NCBI GenBank assembly: GCA_964592815.1
Contig: CAZQGE010000007.1
Coordinates: 1 to 39,009 of the forward strand
Direction of reading: 5' to 3'
Source of the DNA: CAZQGE01 sp964592815
GTDB taxonomy: Bacteria > Bacillota > Clostridia > Christensenellales > CAG-917
Length of the DNA: 39,009 nucleotides
The notes under the pieces were generated by a model. The model did no database searches. It was not told where the DNA came from and saw only the letters and a list, made by a program, of their open reading frames with translations. Positions 6,865-15,421 of the stretch are shown here, piece by piece (position 1 is the stretch's first letter; each line of letters begins with the position of its first letter). A program made the position numbers and the translations under genes.

Positions 6865-8988
6865 ATGAAAAAACTTAGGTTAAAAATATTGATTTTAACA
6901 ATGACGTTGATTTTACTTACGCTGTCTTTGTCGGCATGCGGTTTATTTGGACTTGACAAGGTTATAAAACAAGTTGATGTTACGGTTGATACAGGACTTA
7001 TCTTGCAAAGTGACGGAACGTATGAAGCGGGAATTGGAGAGGATTACGTTTTGACAGCAAATTGGAATAATAGCAAGGTTACAAACCCAACTATCATTTG
7101 GTATAAAACTGTAAACGACGGAGTTGCGCAAGAAATAAGCGGTGAAACCAAAGAAACATTGACAATAAAGTTTACCGCGCTGACGTCTGACAAATTAAAA
7201 TATAGCGCAAAAGTAAATGGAATAAACTCTAAAAATACCGTTACGGTGTGCGTGAGATATGCAAGCGTAAAAGCAGCCGCAATCACGTCAACATCAGACG
7301 ACATAATAAACGGCAAAATTCAACAAAATGCAAACAACCCTTTGACTGAAATTGTTTTGAGTGGTTCTTGGAACGAAGCAAGCATAAGCCCAACTTTGGT
7401 ATGTTCGCCTAAATGGTATGTTGGCGACGACACCACCGCTGTTTCTGAAACCAAAGAATATCGTTTTACTCCAACAATTCTTGGAAGTGAGCAATCAAAA
7501 CAATATGTTATAACTTTCAAAGTTATTTATGGCGCTGGCGCAAACGATTTTTCATCAAGCACGTTAACGGTTGACATTGTAAGAATATTCAAAGCTGTTT
7601 CCGACATTAAAGTTTCGGTTGCAAACGGCGCTAATGCAATAACTGGGGATACGTCAACGGATAACTATGTTCAAAAGAACAATGAAATTACGTTTAACAA
7701 TGTTACGTTGAATGCAGAGACTTATCCTCTCGGTCAAACAAATCTTGCAACTCCTGTTGTATGGACGTTGAGAAATACCGAGACTGCGGCTATGACCAAC
7801 GGAGAACAAATTTTGTCTGCTACAAGCAGAACCATAGAGTTTACGCCGATTTCAGGCAAAAATGTGCTTACTGCAACTGTTGATAACATTGTAAGTTGCC
7901 AAGTTTTGGTTTATGCAATGTCCACGGCTGATTATAATGCCAAGAGTAGTTATATTCTTGACCAATTTATTTGGAATGGACAATGGTGCGACCACTACAT
8001 ACTTGACCAAATAGACTTAAATGATTCTGTGGCATTTTATATATCTAAACATAGAACAGAAGTTGATCAAGCAGTTTTCCTTGAACCAAACAGCTGGTTG
8101 TCAGGCTCTGGCGTAACTGCTGCATATTTGAACACCGACCCTGCAACCAAGGATGAACACCCAGGCGCATTTCAAATTGCAATTCAAGATGCTGCCGAAC
8201 CTGGTACGTATTCCTATTACGCAACCAAATCTAGTTTTAAGTTTGGTTCAGCAACAGTTTATCCAATTCCAGAAAAGAAATACGATACGCCATATACGGT
8301 TGTTCAATCAACTGCGCCAAATCATTATTCAACCAGTTCAATAGAGAGAACCGTGTTGCCGATTGACGCAAGCACAAAAACTATGCTTGTTTTGTCAAGC
8401 GATATGCTTTATCGCGCTGTAAGTTGGGGTTATAAACCGACATTTGAAGCTAATGCTAATGGTGTCGCGCTTGAAAATTTGTATAATAAAGCGAGAGCTG
8501 TTATGCTTAAAATTGTTGACGATAATATGACGGAACTTCAAAAAATGTATGCAATTTATGACTGGATGGCATTGAATGTCGACTATGACTACGCAATGAT
8601 TGACAATACTCTCACAAAAGAAGAACCATCGTCAAAATATAATGCATACTATTTGGAAGGTGTGTTTATAGACAAACAAGCGGTATGTGACGGCAGAGCA
8701 AAAGCTGTAAGCCTTATGTGTGGTATGGAAGGTATTCGTTCGATGCGAATAACGGGCGTTGCTGACGGCGGCGGTCACGCTTGGAACAAAGTGCTTATCG
8801 ACCACAACAATGACAAAAAGAGAGATTGGTTTGTTGTTGATACAACTTGGGGTGACCCAGCTTATGCAACAAGTTCAAAAAACAAAACTGAAAATTTAAC
8901 CTACAATTATTTCTTGAAACGGGACTCAGATTTGACAAAACATAAATCGACTCAAAGACAACCTGCTGCAACGACTTTGTATGCGTAA
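6865..8988 (+). CDS. Lipoprotein with Ig-like repeats and a transglutaminase-like domain
   Basis: The 707-aa protein has a signal peptide with lipobox LSAC (Cys25), so it is anchored outside the membrane. A long beta-rich region, probably Ig-like modules (repeated strands such as TANWNNSKVTNPTIIWYK), fills about residues 35-540. The C-terminal 150 residues are a transglutaminase/protease-like core: KMYAIYDWMALNVDYDY, then C608 (KQAVCDGRAKA), H638 (GGGHAWNKV) and D659 (FVVDTTWGDP), a complete Cys-His-Asp triad. The activity may be peptide cleavage or cross-linking at the cell surface; the substrate is unknown. AGGCGG precedes the ATG. The promoter overlaps that of mrnC. Confidence 0.85.
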   Translation: MKKLRLKILILTMTLILLTLSLSACGLFGLDKVIKQVDVTVDTGLILQSDGTYEAGIGEDYVLTANWNNSKVTNPTIIWYKTVNDGVAQEISGETKETLTIKFTALTSDKLKYSAKVNGINSKNTVTVCVRYASVKAAAITSTSDDIINGKIQQNANNPLTEIVLSGSWNEASISPTLVCSPKWYVGDDTTAVSETKEYRFTPTILGSEQSKQYVITFKVIYGAGANDFSSSTLTVDIVRIFKAVSDIKVSVANGANAITGDTSTDNYVQKNNEITFNNVTLNAETYPLGQTNLATPVVWTLRNTETAAMTNGEQILSATSRTIEFTPISGKNVLTATVDNIVSCQVLVYAMSTADYNAKSSYILDQFIWNGQWCDHYILDQIDLNDSVAFYISKHRTEVDQAVFLEPNSWLSGSGVTAAYLNTDPATKDEHPGAFQIAIQDAAEPGTYSYYATKSSFKFGSATVYPIPEKKYDTPYTVVQSTAPNHYSTSSIERTVLPIDASTKTMLVLSSDMLYRAVSWGYKPTFEANANGVALENLYNKARAVMLKIVDDNMTELQKMYAIYDWMALNVDYDYAMIDNTLTKEEPSSKYNAYYLEGVFIDKQAVCDGRAKAVSLMCGMEGIRSMRITGVADGGGHAWNKVLIDHNNDKKRDWFVVDTTWGDPAYATSSKNKTENLTYNYFLKRDSDLTKHKSTQRQPAATTLYA

Positions 8989-9191
8989 TGGTATCTTACA
9001 TATTTGTGAATGCAAATAGAAAGCGCAACCAAATTGAAGAATAAATCCGCAACTATGGAAAATCGCCAAAATCGCCAATAAAAGAAAAATTGTTGCAAAC
9101 AAAAAGAAAAGTGAAAGACAATAAGCTATAATAAAAATAATATCAAATAATAAAAAAAATAAGCAAAAGCAAATGATAAAAAAAATGACAC

Positions 9192-9221
9192 AAAAAAACC
9201 ACTTTCAAAGTGGTTTTTTTT
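9192..9221. terminator. Bidirectional terminator
   Basis: AAAACCACTT-TCA-AAGTGGTTTT with T-runs on both strands, placed between two convergent genes. Confidence 0.9.
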
Positions 9222-9238
9222 ATTAAGCGTATCAATAA

Positions 9239-9655
9239 TCAAAGATAAGTTCTCAAAATTTTAATATGCTTGTCGTAAATTTTGAGTGCTTCTTTTGCAA
9301 TTTCAGGAGGTTGAATTCCCTCATCTGTCAATTCATTCACGGTTTTTTGTATGCTTGTTATGCCCATATTGTAGCCGTCAATTAGCATAGAAGCCAAATG
9401 CGCTGTATTGTGGTTGAAAGCAGCGTTCATAGTTGTACCCATTTTAAGCATATCCGTTTTTATTTTGTCGGGTTCAGCTGATTTTATTTCGTGGCTATCA
9501 AGAAAGTCTTGCGCTTGAGAGTAAAAATCGGATAATACTTCCTTTTGGTTGATAACTTCATTTTTGAATTTATCATCTTCTGCATATTTCAATACGCAGT
9601 CGATTGCGTCAATGCCCATTTTTGTGTTTCTTAAAATTTCTCTTGCAATTTTCAT
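9239..9655 (-). CDS. Uncharacterised small helical protein, possible four-helix bundle
   Basis: The 138-aa soluble protein has no signal peptide or transmembrane segment. It is almost entirely amphipathic helix: MKIAREILRNTKMGIDAIDCVLKYAEDDKF, KNEVINQKEVLSDFYSQAQDFLDS, a central HNTAHLASMLIDGYNMGITSI, and a C-terminal helix ending KILRTYL. Similar short helical proteins occur in clostridial genomes, but I know of no function. The paired HxxxH (HNTAH) could bind metal, though this is only a suggestion. No Shine-Dalgarno and no clear promoter is seen. Confidence 0.65.
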   Translation of the reverse strand: MKIAREILRNTKMGIDAIDCVLKYAEDDKFKNEVINQKEVLSDFYSQAQDFLDSHEIKSAEPDKIKTDMLKMGTTMNAAFNHNTAHLASMLIDGYNMGITSIQKTVNELTDEGIQPPEIAKEALKIYDKHIKILRTYL

Positions 9656-9943
9656 AATTATCTACTAAAAATATTATTTATAAAATTATGATAAATATAC
9701 GCGATTAAAAATTTGACAATATTTTGTCATTACAACTAAAAAAGTATACGCGTACTTTCTGTTTTATTAAAAAACCTATTTTCTGTTTAATTTATTCTTA
9801 GTTTGTGCATTTTATTATGTTTCGGTTTTAACATAGTTTCAATTTGTGTTCTTTTGTATTTTGTACAGCTTTTGGTTTTAATGCTGTATATCTGTTTAAG
9901 TGCTGTTTATTTAGATTTTATAATTCTTTTTAGCTTGTCTATT
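9656..9943. other. Intergenic region without recognised features
   Basis: About 290 bp between two minus-strand genes, very T-rich on the plus strand (A-rich and G-poor in the minus transcript). No hairpin, ORF or clear promoter was recognised. Confidence 0.5.
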
Positions 9944-10498
9944 TTATTTCTTTCCGCTGAATAGTTGGTCAAGTTTTTCCTTTATCCAAGATTTATATAC
10001 AATTTTTTCGCCATTTGAGTTGTCTGGCACAAAGCACAAAGGCGGAAAAGCTACGCACCACCAATTATTGCCAGTTCCTGTGCCTAAGTTGATGATTAAG
10101 GCATCATATATACCTTCTGGAAAGCAATAATCGTCGTAATTCTTTTCTGGAAATTTTTCAGAGGAAATTTTAATTTTTGATGAATATGAAAATCCGTTAG
10201 ATTTTAAGGTTTGATTGGCAATCTGTTCAAGTGTTTCAACTTTTTGATTAAGTACAAAAAGAGCGTCATCTTTTGTTTTGCAATTTACAAGATTAGAGCA
10301 AAGATAGTCTGTGACTTTATCTCTGACTTTAAGTTTTACCGCCTGGTCTTCTTCCGAATTGCTGTTTGCTCGGATATGTATGCGGACGCAGTCTAAAGGC
10401 TGCGCTTGAAGTTGGCTGTTGCAACCTATAAATATGATTGAGAACATAGCAAGCATTATAAAAGCGATTATGCAGATAAACAGTTTGTAATTTTTCAT
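9944..10498 (-). CDS. spoIIR: Stage II sporulation protein R
   Basis: The 184-aa protein contains the SpoIIR core VRIHIRANSNSEEDQAVKLKVRDKVTDYL (about 37-65) and a C-terminal half with GIYDALIINLGTGTGNNWWCVAFPPLC. SpoIIR is made in the forespore under sigma-F, exported, and triggers SpoIIGA to process pro-sigma-E in the mother cell. An N-terminal hydrophobic segment (about 6-25) ends in IFIGC, which could be a lipobox or a plain signal. The start at 10498 gives a normal signal peptide; a TTG at 10534 is possible but has no ribosome-binding site. No clear sigma-F promoter was found. It is divergent from sleB-ypeB. Confidence 0.9.
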   Translation of the reverse strand: MKNYKLFICIIAFIMLAMFSIIFIGCNSQLQAQPLDCVRIHIRANSNSEEDQAVKLKVRDKVTDYLCSNLVNCKTKDDALFVLNQKVETLEQIANQTLKSNGFSYSSKIKISSEKFPEKNYDDYCFPEGIYDALIINLGTGTGNNWWCVAFPPLCFVPDNSNGEKIVYKSWIKEKLDQLFSGKK

Positions 10499-10534
10499 AA
10501 TTGAATTGTTGACAGAAGACAAAATTTTAATCAA

Positions 10535-10564
10535 TGAATAAAAGTTTTAGGACTAAACAAACTA
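10535..10564 (+). promoter_or_regulatory. Sigma-G promoter of sleB-ypeB
   Basis: TGAATA (10535-10540), 17-bp spacer, CAAACTA (10558-10564). This matches the sigma-G consensus TGAATA / CATACTA at all but one base. The known forespore expression of sleB-ypeB agrees. Confidence 0.8.
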
Positions 10565-10580
10565 AGCGCAAGGAGAAATT

Positions 10581-11285
10581 ATGGACACAAAAATAATTAA
10601 AAAGACCACGTTAGTTTTGTGCGCTTTTCTGATTTTGACGGTTTGGCTTTTCTGCGTGCTGAGCGTAGAAACAGACGTTGCGGACGCGCTTGTTTTGAAG
10701 CAAGGTTCGCGAGGCACAGACGTGAGAACAATGCAAACCAAACTTAAAAATTGGGGATACCTTAAAGGAACGGTTGATGGGGTATTTGGTGCGCAAACAA
10801 AAACAGCGGTGATATATTTTCAGAAAAAAAATGGACTTGTTGCCGATGGCATAGCAGGAGCAAAGACTTTGGCGGCATTGGGTATGAGTTCATCGGGCAG
10901 TTCTTCATCGTCGTCTTCATCGGGTTCGACGTCAGGTAGTGCAGACCTAAATTTGATTGCAAGAGCCGTTTACGGCGAAGCTAGAGGAGAGCCATACGTT
11001 GGGCAAGTTGCAGTTGCGGCAGTCATAATGAATAGGGTGCGCAGTTCAAGTTTTCCTAATTCAATTGCTGGCGTTATATATGAAAGAGGTGCTTTTGATT
11101 GCGTTTCAGACGGGCAAATCAATTTGAGCCCTAATGATACGGCAATTAAGGCGGCACGTGACGCAATGAACGGTTGGGACCCGTCTTATGGTTGTTTGTT
11201 TTATTACAATCCACGCACGGCGACCTCGGCTTGGATGCTGTCAAGACCTGTAAAATTGGTCATCGGCAACCACAACTTCTGTTGA
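10581..11285 (+). CDS. sleB: Spore cortex-lytic enzyme SleB
   Basis: The 234-aa precursor has an N-terminal signal/transmembrane segment (about 10-28), a peptidoglycan-binding module (about 38-95: GSRGTDVRTMQTKLKNWGYLKGTVDGVFG), a serine-rich linker, and a C-terminal cell-wall hydrolase domain of the SleB type (about 120-234) with the likely catalytic glutamate E133 in ARAVYGEARGEP. SleB degrades spore cortex peptidoglycan (muramic-delta-lactam regions) during germination. The next gene is ypeB, its usual partner, 10 nt downstream. AAGGAG precedes the ATG; transcription is probably by sigma-G. Confidence 0.94.
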   Translation: MDTKIIKKTTLVLCAFLILTVWLFCVLSVETDVADALVLKQGSRGTDVRTMQTKLKNWGYLKGTVDGVFGAQTKTAVIYFQKKNGLVADGIAGAKTLAALGMSSSGSSSSSSSSGSTSGSADLNLIARAVYGEARGEPYVGQVAVAAVIMNRVRSSSFPNSIAGVIYERGAFDCVSDGQINLSPNDTAIKAARDAMNGWDPSYGCLFYYNPRTATSAWMLSRPVKLVIGNHNFC

Positions 11286-11295
11286 GGAGGTAATT

Positions 11296-12684
11296 ATGGA
11301 AAATAAAGAAGTAGTTGAGAAAAATAATCAAAAACAAAAAAGTAAAAAGAGCAAACAAAAAGCTAAAATTGCAGGCATAATCATAGTCCACGTTGTGGCG
11401 GTCAGTTCAATTATTGGTTTGTCGGTTGCGCTTGCGTATTCTGAACAAAATTACAGCAATGCAATCAGGTACAGAAACGATATGGAATATTATCTATCAA
11501 GGACTTACTATGACTTAAACGACCAAGTAAATAAATTGGACGTTGATATGAAAAAACTTAACGTATCGGAAATGTCTAATTGTCAACTGCCGCTGTTGTT
11601 CTCAATTTGGAACGGCGCAAAGGCAGTCAGCAAAGAAATGACAGAGTTTGCGTCGCTTGACGAAAACTTTTTGAAAGCGCAAAAATTTGTCAATCAGTTG
11701 GGTGAATATAGTTACAGCTTAGCTATGAATATCAACGAAAACAAAACACAAGGGTTAAGCATTGAAGAAAAAGCTAAGATGAACCAACTTGCAAAATTTG
11801 TTGACGTGATGAAAGAAGCTGTCATTAAAATGGAAAACAGTATGGCAAACGGCAAAACTTTTTTGGATAGGAACGGAATACTAAATGAAATCTCCGACGT
11901 GTTCAACGGTTTTGGCAATTCTGCGCTAGAATACCCAGAAATGATTTATGACGGTCCTTTCTCTGACTCACTTGACAATCAAACAACTTACGGAGTCAAC
12001 GGAAAAGAGATAACAGAGGAAGAAGGGAAAACAATAATTAAGGAAATTTTTGGCGAGGAAAACGTAAAGAGCGTAGAATTTTTGGGCGAAACCAAATCAA
12101 AATTTTCAACCTACAATTACGATTTTAGCGTTGACGGCAAAAGAGGTATGGCGCAGTTGACAAGGCAAGGTGGCAAACTTATAAACTATGACTTGGAAAA
12201 TAATGGAGGTCAAGATTCTGCCAATTTAAGTTGCATTGAACAAGCACAAAAATTTGCTGAAAAAGCAGGCTACAAAAATTTGACTGAAGTTTGGACGCAA
12301 CACGCAGGAGGAATATGCTATGTCAACTTTGCTCCAACGCAAAACGGAGTAATATTATATTCCGACTTGATAAAAATTAAACTTGACGGAAATTCTAAAA
12401 TGGTAACGGGTTTTGATGCCGTTCATTATCTGACAAATCATCGAGTACGCAAACTTGAAAAACCAATCGTAACTGAAAGTCAAGCTCGCGCAAAAATCAC
12501 ACTTCAAAACGTATCTGCGGGAAGGCTGACTCTTATACCGTTTAAGCAAACAAAAGAGGTTTTGACTTACGAATTTAGAGCCGAAAACCAAGGTGTATAT
12601 TATATCTATATCAATGCGCTAACAGGCAACGAGCAAAATATTTTGTACGTTATTGACACACCAAACGGAATAGCTGTTCAATGA
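11296..12684 (+). CDS. ypeB: Germination protein YpeB (SleB partner, PepSY domains)
   Basis: The 462-aa protein has a Lys-rich cytoplasmic start, one transmembrane segment (about 26-47) and a large outer part. The N-terminal half is helical (YSNAIRYRNDMEYYLSRTYYDLNDQVNKL); the C-terminal half contains PepSY-like units (EITEEEGKTIIKEIFGEENV, LSCIEQAQKFAEKAGY, VTESQARAKITLQN). In Bacillus, YpeB and SleB depend on each other for stability in the spore. A GAGGAGG ribosome-binding site lies in the short gap after sleB. The length matches the family. Confidence 0.93.
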   Translation: MENKEVVEKNNQKQKSKKSKQKAKIAGIIIVHVVAVSSIIGLSVALAYSEQNYSNAIRYRNDMEYYLSRTYYDLNDQVNKLDVDMKKLNVSEMSNCQLPLLFSIWNGAKAVSKEMTEFASLDENFLKAQKFVNQLGEYSYSLAMNINENKTQGLSIEEKAKMNQLAKFVDVMKEAVIKMENSMANGKTFLDRNGILNEISDVFNGFGNSALEYPEMIYDGPFSDSLDNQTTYGVNGKEITEEEGKTIIKEIFGEENVKSVEFLGETKSKFSTYNYDFSVDGKRGMAQLTRQGGKLINYDLENNGGQDSANLSCIEQAQKFAEKAGYKNLTEVWTQHAGGICYVNFAPTQNGVILYSDLIKIKLDGNSKMVTGFDAVHYLTNHRVRKLEKPIVTESQARAKITLQNVSAGRLTLIPFKQTKEVLTYEFRAENQGVYYIYINALTGNEQNILYVIDTPNGIAVQ

Positions 12685-12758
12685 TTGACAATAAAAGCTC
12701 AATAAAAACATTTTTTCAAAACGGTTTTATATTTTGATACACAGTTTGATGAAATTCT

Positions 12759-12796
12759 AAAAAAATCACCCCCGAAATTTGGGGGTGATTTTTTAT
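12759..12796. terminator. Strong bidirectional terminator after ypeB
   Basis: AAAAAATCACCCCC / GGGGGTGATTTTTT with a 7-nt loop and T-runs on both strands. It ends sleB-ypeB and the convergent membrane-protein gene. Confidence 0.93.
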
Positions 12797-12817
12797 AAGT
12801 TTTTTTAATTATAAATT

Positions 12818-13675
12818 TTATTTAACTTTTGCGGGTTTCTTTTTCATTGAACTAAGGAAGAACAATGAGAATAAGAATTGAATTAAGCCTAACGCTGCAA
12901 CGATAATTGCGCCAAAATCGTATGAACCAATCATATTCATAAAGTAGTTGCCTAAATTATTGGCGTAAGTTGCAGGGTCAACAAGGTATCCTACAAACAA
13001 AGCAAGTGCACATATTGTGGCAAACACGGTTGAGTAGAACAAATTGAAAACGCGACAATATTTTTTTGTGCACATACCAATGAATGTGATGATGACGTAA
13101 AGAGCAGGCATTGCAAAAATCAAGAATTTGAACAAAAGCAAGAAAACAAACCAAATTCCTGCAGTTGCTGCTAATTCAAAAACTGCTTGAACTGAGGCAA
13201 AATCTACGCAAAGCGCTTCCCACATAGCAATGCCATTGAAAGGAGCGAATACGTTTGAAATGATTGCCATAACTTCAGCAGAAACAGGCAAAGATATGAT
13301 GCTTTTTGAAAGTAAGTATGAAAAGATATTTGCGCCAACAATAATAAAAGAGAAGAAGAACAAAAACAAGTTTCTTGCTATGCCCGTTTTCTTGTTAGCA
13401 TTCTTTGCTGCCTTTTCGGCTTTCTTTGACGCTTTTTTGTCGTATTCAGCACTTCCAGCTTGAAAAACAGGTTCTTCACTTGTTGCGTTAGGGTTAAAAG
13501 GCGTATATGTAGGTTGTATTTCCGCGATGGTATCTTGTCGTGGAATTTTGACGCCTATTGTAACTCCGCAATTAGGGCATTTTATTTTGTGTTTATAGCC
13601 ATCTGGCAAATCTGCCATATTAGACGGAGGTTCAAAACTGATTTCCGCTCGGCAACTTGGACATCTTGTATACAT
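12818..13675 (-). CDS. Zinc-ribbon integral membrane protein of unknown function
   Basis: The 285-aa protein starts with a zinc ribbon (C5-x2-C8 and C33-x2-C36, of the MJ0042/zinc-ribbon type), a Lys/Ala-rich linker (about 75-95), then four or more hydrophobic segments (FLFFFSFIIVGANIFSYLL, GIWFVFLLLFKFLIFAMPALYVIITFIGM, VFATICALALFVGYLV, IIVAALGLIQFLFSLFFL). I do not recognise a family with known role. The cytoplasmic zinc ribbon could bind nucleic acid or protein. AAGGAG precedes the ATG, and it has a consensus housekeeping promoter, so vegetative expression is likely despite its sporulation-gene neighbours. Confidence 0.8.
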   Translation of the reverse strand: MYTRCPSCRAEISFEPPSNMADLPDGYKHKIKCPNCGVTIGVKIPRQDTIAEIQPTYTPFNPNATSEEPVFQAGSAEYDKKASKKAEKAAKNANKKTGIARNLFLFFFSFIIVGANIFSYLLSKSIISLPVSAEVMAIISNVFAPFNGIAMWEALCVDFASVQAVFELAATAGIWFVFLLLFKFLIFAMPALYVIITFIGMCTKKYCRVFNLFYSTVFATICALALFVGYLVDPATYANNLGNYFMNMIGSYDFGAIIVAALGLIQFLFSLFFLSSMKKKPAKVK

Positions 13676-13704
13676 AGTAGTTCTCCTTTTAATTTATACA
13701 TTAC

Positions 13705-13733
13705 ATTATATTATTTTAGTTTTGCTCTGTCAA
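13705..13733 (-). promoter_or_regulatory. Consensus promoter of the zinc-ribbon membrane protein
   Basis: Minus strand: TTGACA (13733-13728), 17-bp spacer, TATAAT (13710-13705), a perfect sigma-A promoter. Confidence 0.88.
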
Positions 13734-13741
13734 TAGCCTAA

Positions 13742-14061
13742 GTGATTTTGTATGATATTAAGAAACATTAAAAGATTGAAGCTCTACAAAATTTCCAAAG
13801 TCAATGTTTATATATGCATATTGTCTAATTAAAATGTCTTTTGTGATAATGTATGATTTTTTTTGTGTTTATAACGCAAAATAAATACAAAGACAAATTC
13901 GGGTTTATTTTTTCTGAATATTTTGTTGCTTAAATGATTTATGCAGTTTTTTTTGTTTTATTTTGAACAAGAAAAATGAGATAATTTGTTTGTTTTTGAC
14001 TTGTTTTGTCGATGATATTGAGTCCTGAAAGAATTGTGCTAATATACAGTTGAGGTTCATT
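13742..14061. other. Intergenic region holding the promoter of the next gene
   Basis: About 320 bp with no credible gene; short frames here are low-complexity and AT-driven. A likely promoter for the following gene is TTGAGT (14018-14023), 16 bp, TAATAT (14040-14045), with TTGAGG (14050-14055) as ribosome-binding site. Nothing else was recognised. Confidence 0.5.
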
Positions 14062-14397
14062 ATGGGAAACAAAAAACATTCACTATGTACGATGCGAATT
14101 ATGGCGTCAGAAGCAAAAAAAAGATTGGGAAGCAACAATTATGCCGATGAATACGTGGACTTTGTTCCGTTAAAGGGCGTTACTCCTTCAGAAAGAGAAG
14201 TCTATCTCAAACTCAAAGTAATGCTTGAAAACGGAGAAGAAATTAACAATCCGTTGCAACAGCTAGCAGACAAAAAGAAGTTGGAGAATATGACTCACGA
14301 AGAGAAACAAAGATACATAATACAGCTGTCGGCAGATTACGTTTCAATGAAAAAGTTGTTTAACGAAAACAAGAGAGTTCGAGCCAAGTCCGAATAA
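14062..14397 (+). CDS. Conserved-looking small hydrophilic protein, unknown
   Basis: The protein is 111 aa from the ATG at 14062 (TTGAGG lies 7 nt upstream; a TTG at 14050 overlaps that site and is less likely). It is soluble, charged and mostly helical: CTMRIMASEAKKRLG, TPSEREVYLKLKVMLENGEEI, MTHEEKQRYIIQLSADYVSMKKLF. There is no signal, transmembrane segment or known domain. It faces yabQ tail to tail with 3 nt between stop codons, and lies among sporulation genes, but nothing ties it to sporulation directly. Confidence 0.65.
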   Translation: MGNKKHSLCTMRIMASEAKKRLGSNNYADEYVDFVPLKGVTPSEREVYLKLKVMLENGEEINNPLQQLADKKKLENMTHEEKQRYIIQLSADYVSMKKLFNENKRVRAKSE

Positions 14398-14400
14398 TTC

Positions 14401-14763
14401 TTACTGCTGGGTTTTACGATTTAATTTTTTATAGGCTTTGCGTTTTTCCGAAGTTTTGGAAAGCGCATTTTTTATAGACTTGCTTAACTTTGTATATATC
14501 CAGATGGAGGGCTTTGCGCTGATAAAAAAGCCTAACGCGAAAGCAAGAGCGGTAAAAAGGCGCAAATTTCCACCCGCGCCAATTTCTAAGGCTAGATAAA
14601 ATATTCCCCCGTCCAAAATTACGGCAAAAAAGTCTGTTATCAATTTGTTGAGTTTTGATGTGTTTATGGCATATAAAGGGCTCAATGCGCCTGCCGCCAA
14701 CCCAAAGGCAAAAACTATGAAGAAACCTTCAAGTTGGCTTAGGCAAGACGCCCCAGCATTCAT
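14401..14763 (-). CDS. yabQ: YabQ-like spore cortex membrane protein
   Basis: The 120-aa protein has three or four hydrophobic segments (FFIVFAFGLAAGALSPLY, ITDFFAVILDGGIFYLALEIG, LFTALAFALGFFI) and a basic C-terminal tail (SEKRKAYKKLNRKTQQ). The pattern resembles YabQ, a mother-cell membrane protein needed for spore cortex formation. Sequence similarity alone would be weak; the main support is that it directly follows yabP, overlapping its stop by one base (TAATG), the usual yabP-yabQ pair. divIC, which often follows, is absent here. Confidence 0.65.
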   Translation of the reverse strand: MNAGASCLSQLEGFFIVFAFGLAAGALSPLYAINTSKLNKLITDFFAVILDGGIFYLALEIGAGGNLRLFTALAFALGFFISAKPSIWIYTKLSKSIKNALSKTSEKRKAYKKLNRKTQQ

Positions 14764-15335
14764 TATTTGAACAACCTCTTGATAAAAGATTTTGTGCTTT
14801 GTTGTGTCGAATATTTAATTTCGGTTACAAAACCCGTAACGTTAAGTAGTCCCGTTTCCAAATTCAAATTCTTGATACTCAAATTTTCGCCGTATATATT
14901 AAGAGTTTGGTCAGGAAGTTCCGCGCAAATGTTTTTGTCTGTAAAGATTGGGACTGCAACAATTCCAGTTACGGCAAGCAATTTTTGGTTTTCGAGTTGA
15001 ATTCCGTGCGGTTTCGCTGAGTTCTTTTCAGTTGACGAATCTTCTAAGGGTTTGACTATGGTTTGCGGTGCGCCTATGGTTGGGATAGTCTTGGTTGGCT
15101 TGATGACTTTGTCAACGTTTTCAGCTGGCTTTTTTATTTGTTTTTCTGTTTGAATGCCCGTCACCTGTTTGTTGTCCGCCATAGAAATTGTTTTTGGTTG
15201 AGTCTGTGTTTTTTTGTTTGCTTTTTCGGCTTTGAGTTTATCAATGCTGTCAAATGTTTTGTTCACGGCCTTTTCCAAGCCTCCTTTTACGGTTTCAACC
15301 GTTTTTTTTACATTGGAAATTATTTTATCAAACAT
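14763..15335 (-). CDS. yabP: YabP-family spore protein with a long N-terminal extension
   Basis: The C-terminal part of this 190-aa protein (about 113-177) is a YabP domain: IQLENQKLLAVTGI followed by LNIYGENLSIKNLNLETGLLNVTG and EIKYS. YabP proteins are made in the mother cell under sigma-E and act in coat or cortex assembly. Typical YabP is around 100 aa; here about 110 extra residues precede it, Lys-, Thr- and Pro-rich and probably disordered after an amphipathic helix (MFDKIISNVKKTVETVKGGLEKAVNKTFDSIDKLK). AGGAGAG precedes the ATG. It is translationally coupled to yabQ. Confidence 0.82.
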   Translation of the reverse strand: MFDKIISNVKKTVETVKGGLEKAVNKTFDSIDKLKAEKANKKTQTQPKTISMADNKQVTGIQTEKQIKKPAENVDKVIKPTKTIPTIGAPQTIVKPLEDSSTEKNSAKPHGIQLENQKLLAVTGIVAVPIFTDKNICAELPDQTLNIYGENLSIKNLNLETGLLNVTGFVTEIKYSTQQSTKSFIKRLFK

Positions 15336-15360
15336 AATCTCTCCTTTTTTATATCAGCAT

Positions 15361-15390
15361 AATATATGCAAAGTTAATCGGTTTATTGAC
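15361..15390 (-). promoter_or_regulatory. Possible sigma-E promoter of yabP-yabQ
   Basis: Minus strand: GTCAATAA (15390-15383), 14 bp, CATATATT (15368-15361), loosely like the sigma-E pattern (-35 near GTCATATT, -10 near CATACAAT). It overlaps the -35 of the divergent gene. Tentative. Confidence 0.35.
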
Positions 15391-15414
15391 AAAATAACGT
15401 AAAAAGCATATATT
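15386..15414 (+). promoter_or_regulatory. Promoter of the acyltransferase gene, predicted leaderless
   Basis: TTGACA (15386-15391), 17 bp, TATATT (15409-15414), then 7 nt to the ATG at 15422. No Shine-Dalgarno is present. Confidence 0.7.
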
Positions 15415-15421
15415 TGTGTTT

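Noticed and set aside
9656..9943. Possible small RNA or regulatory element upstream of the small helical-protein gene
   Set aside because: No stable hairpin, terminator or promoter pair could be drawn; only T-rich sequence.
13905..14138. Minus-strand 77-codon frame
   Set aside because: AT-driven, low-complexity Phe/Lys-rich peptide overlapping the real gene at 14062; no ribosome-binding site.
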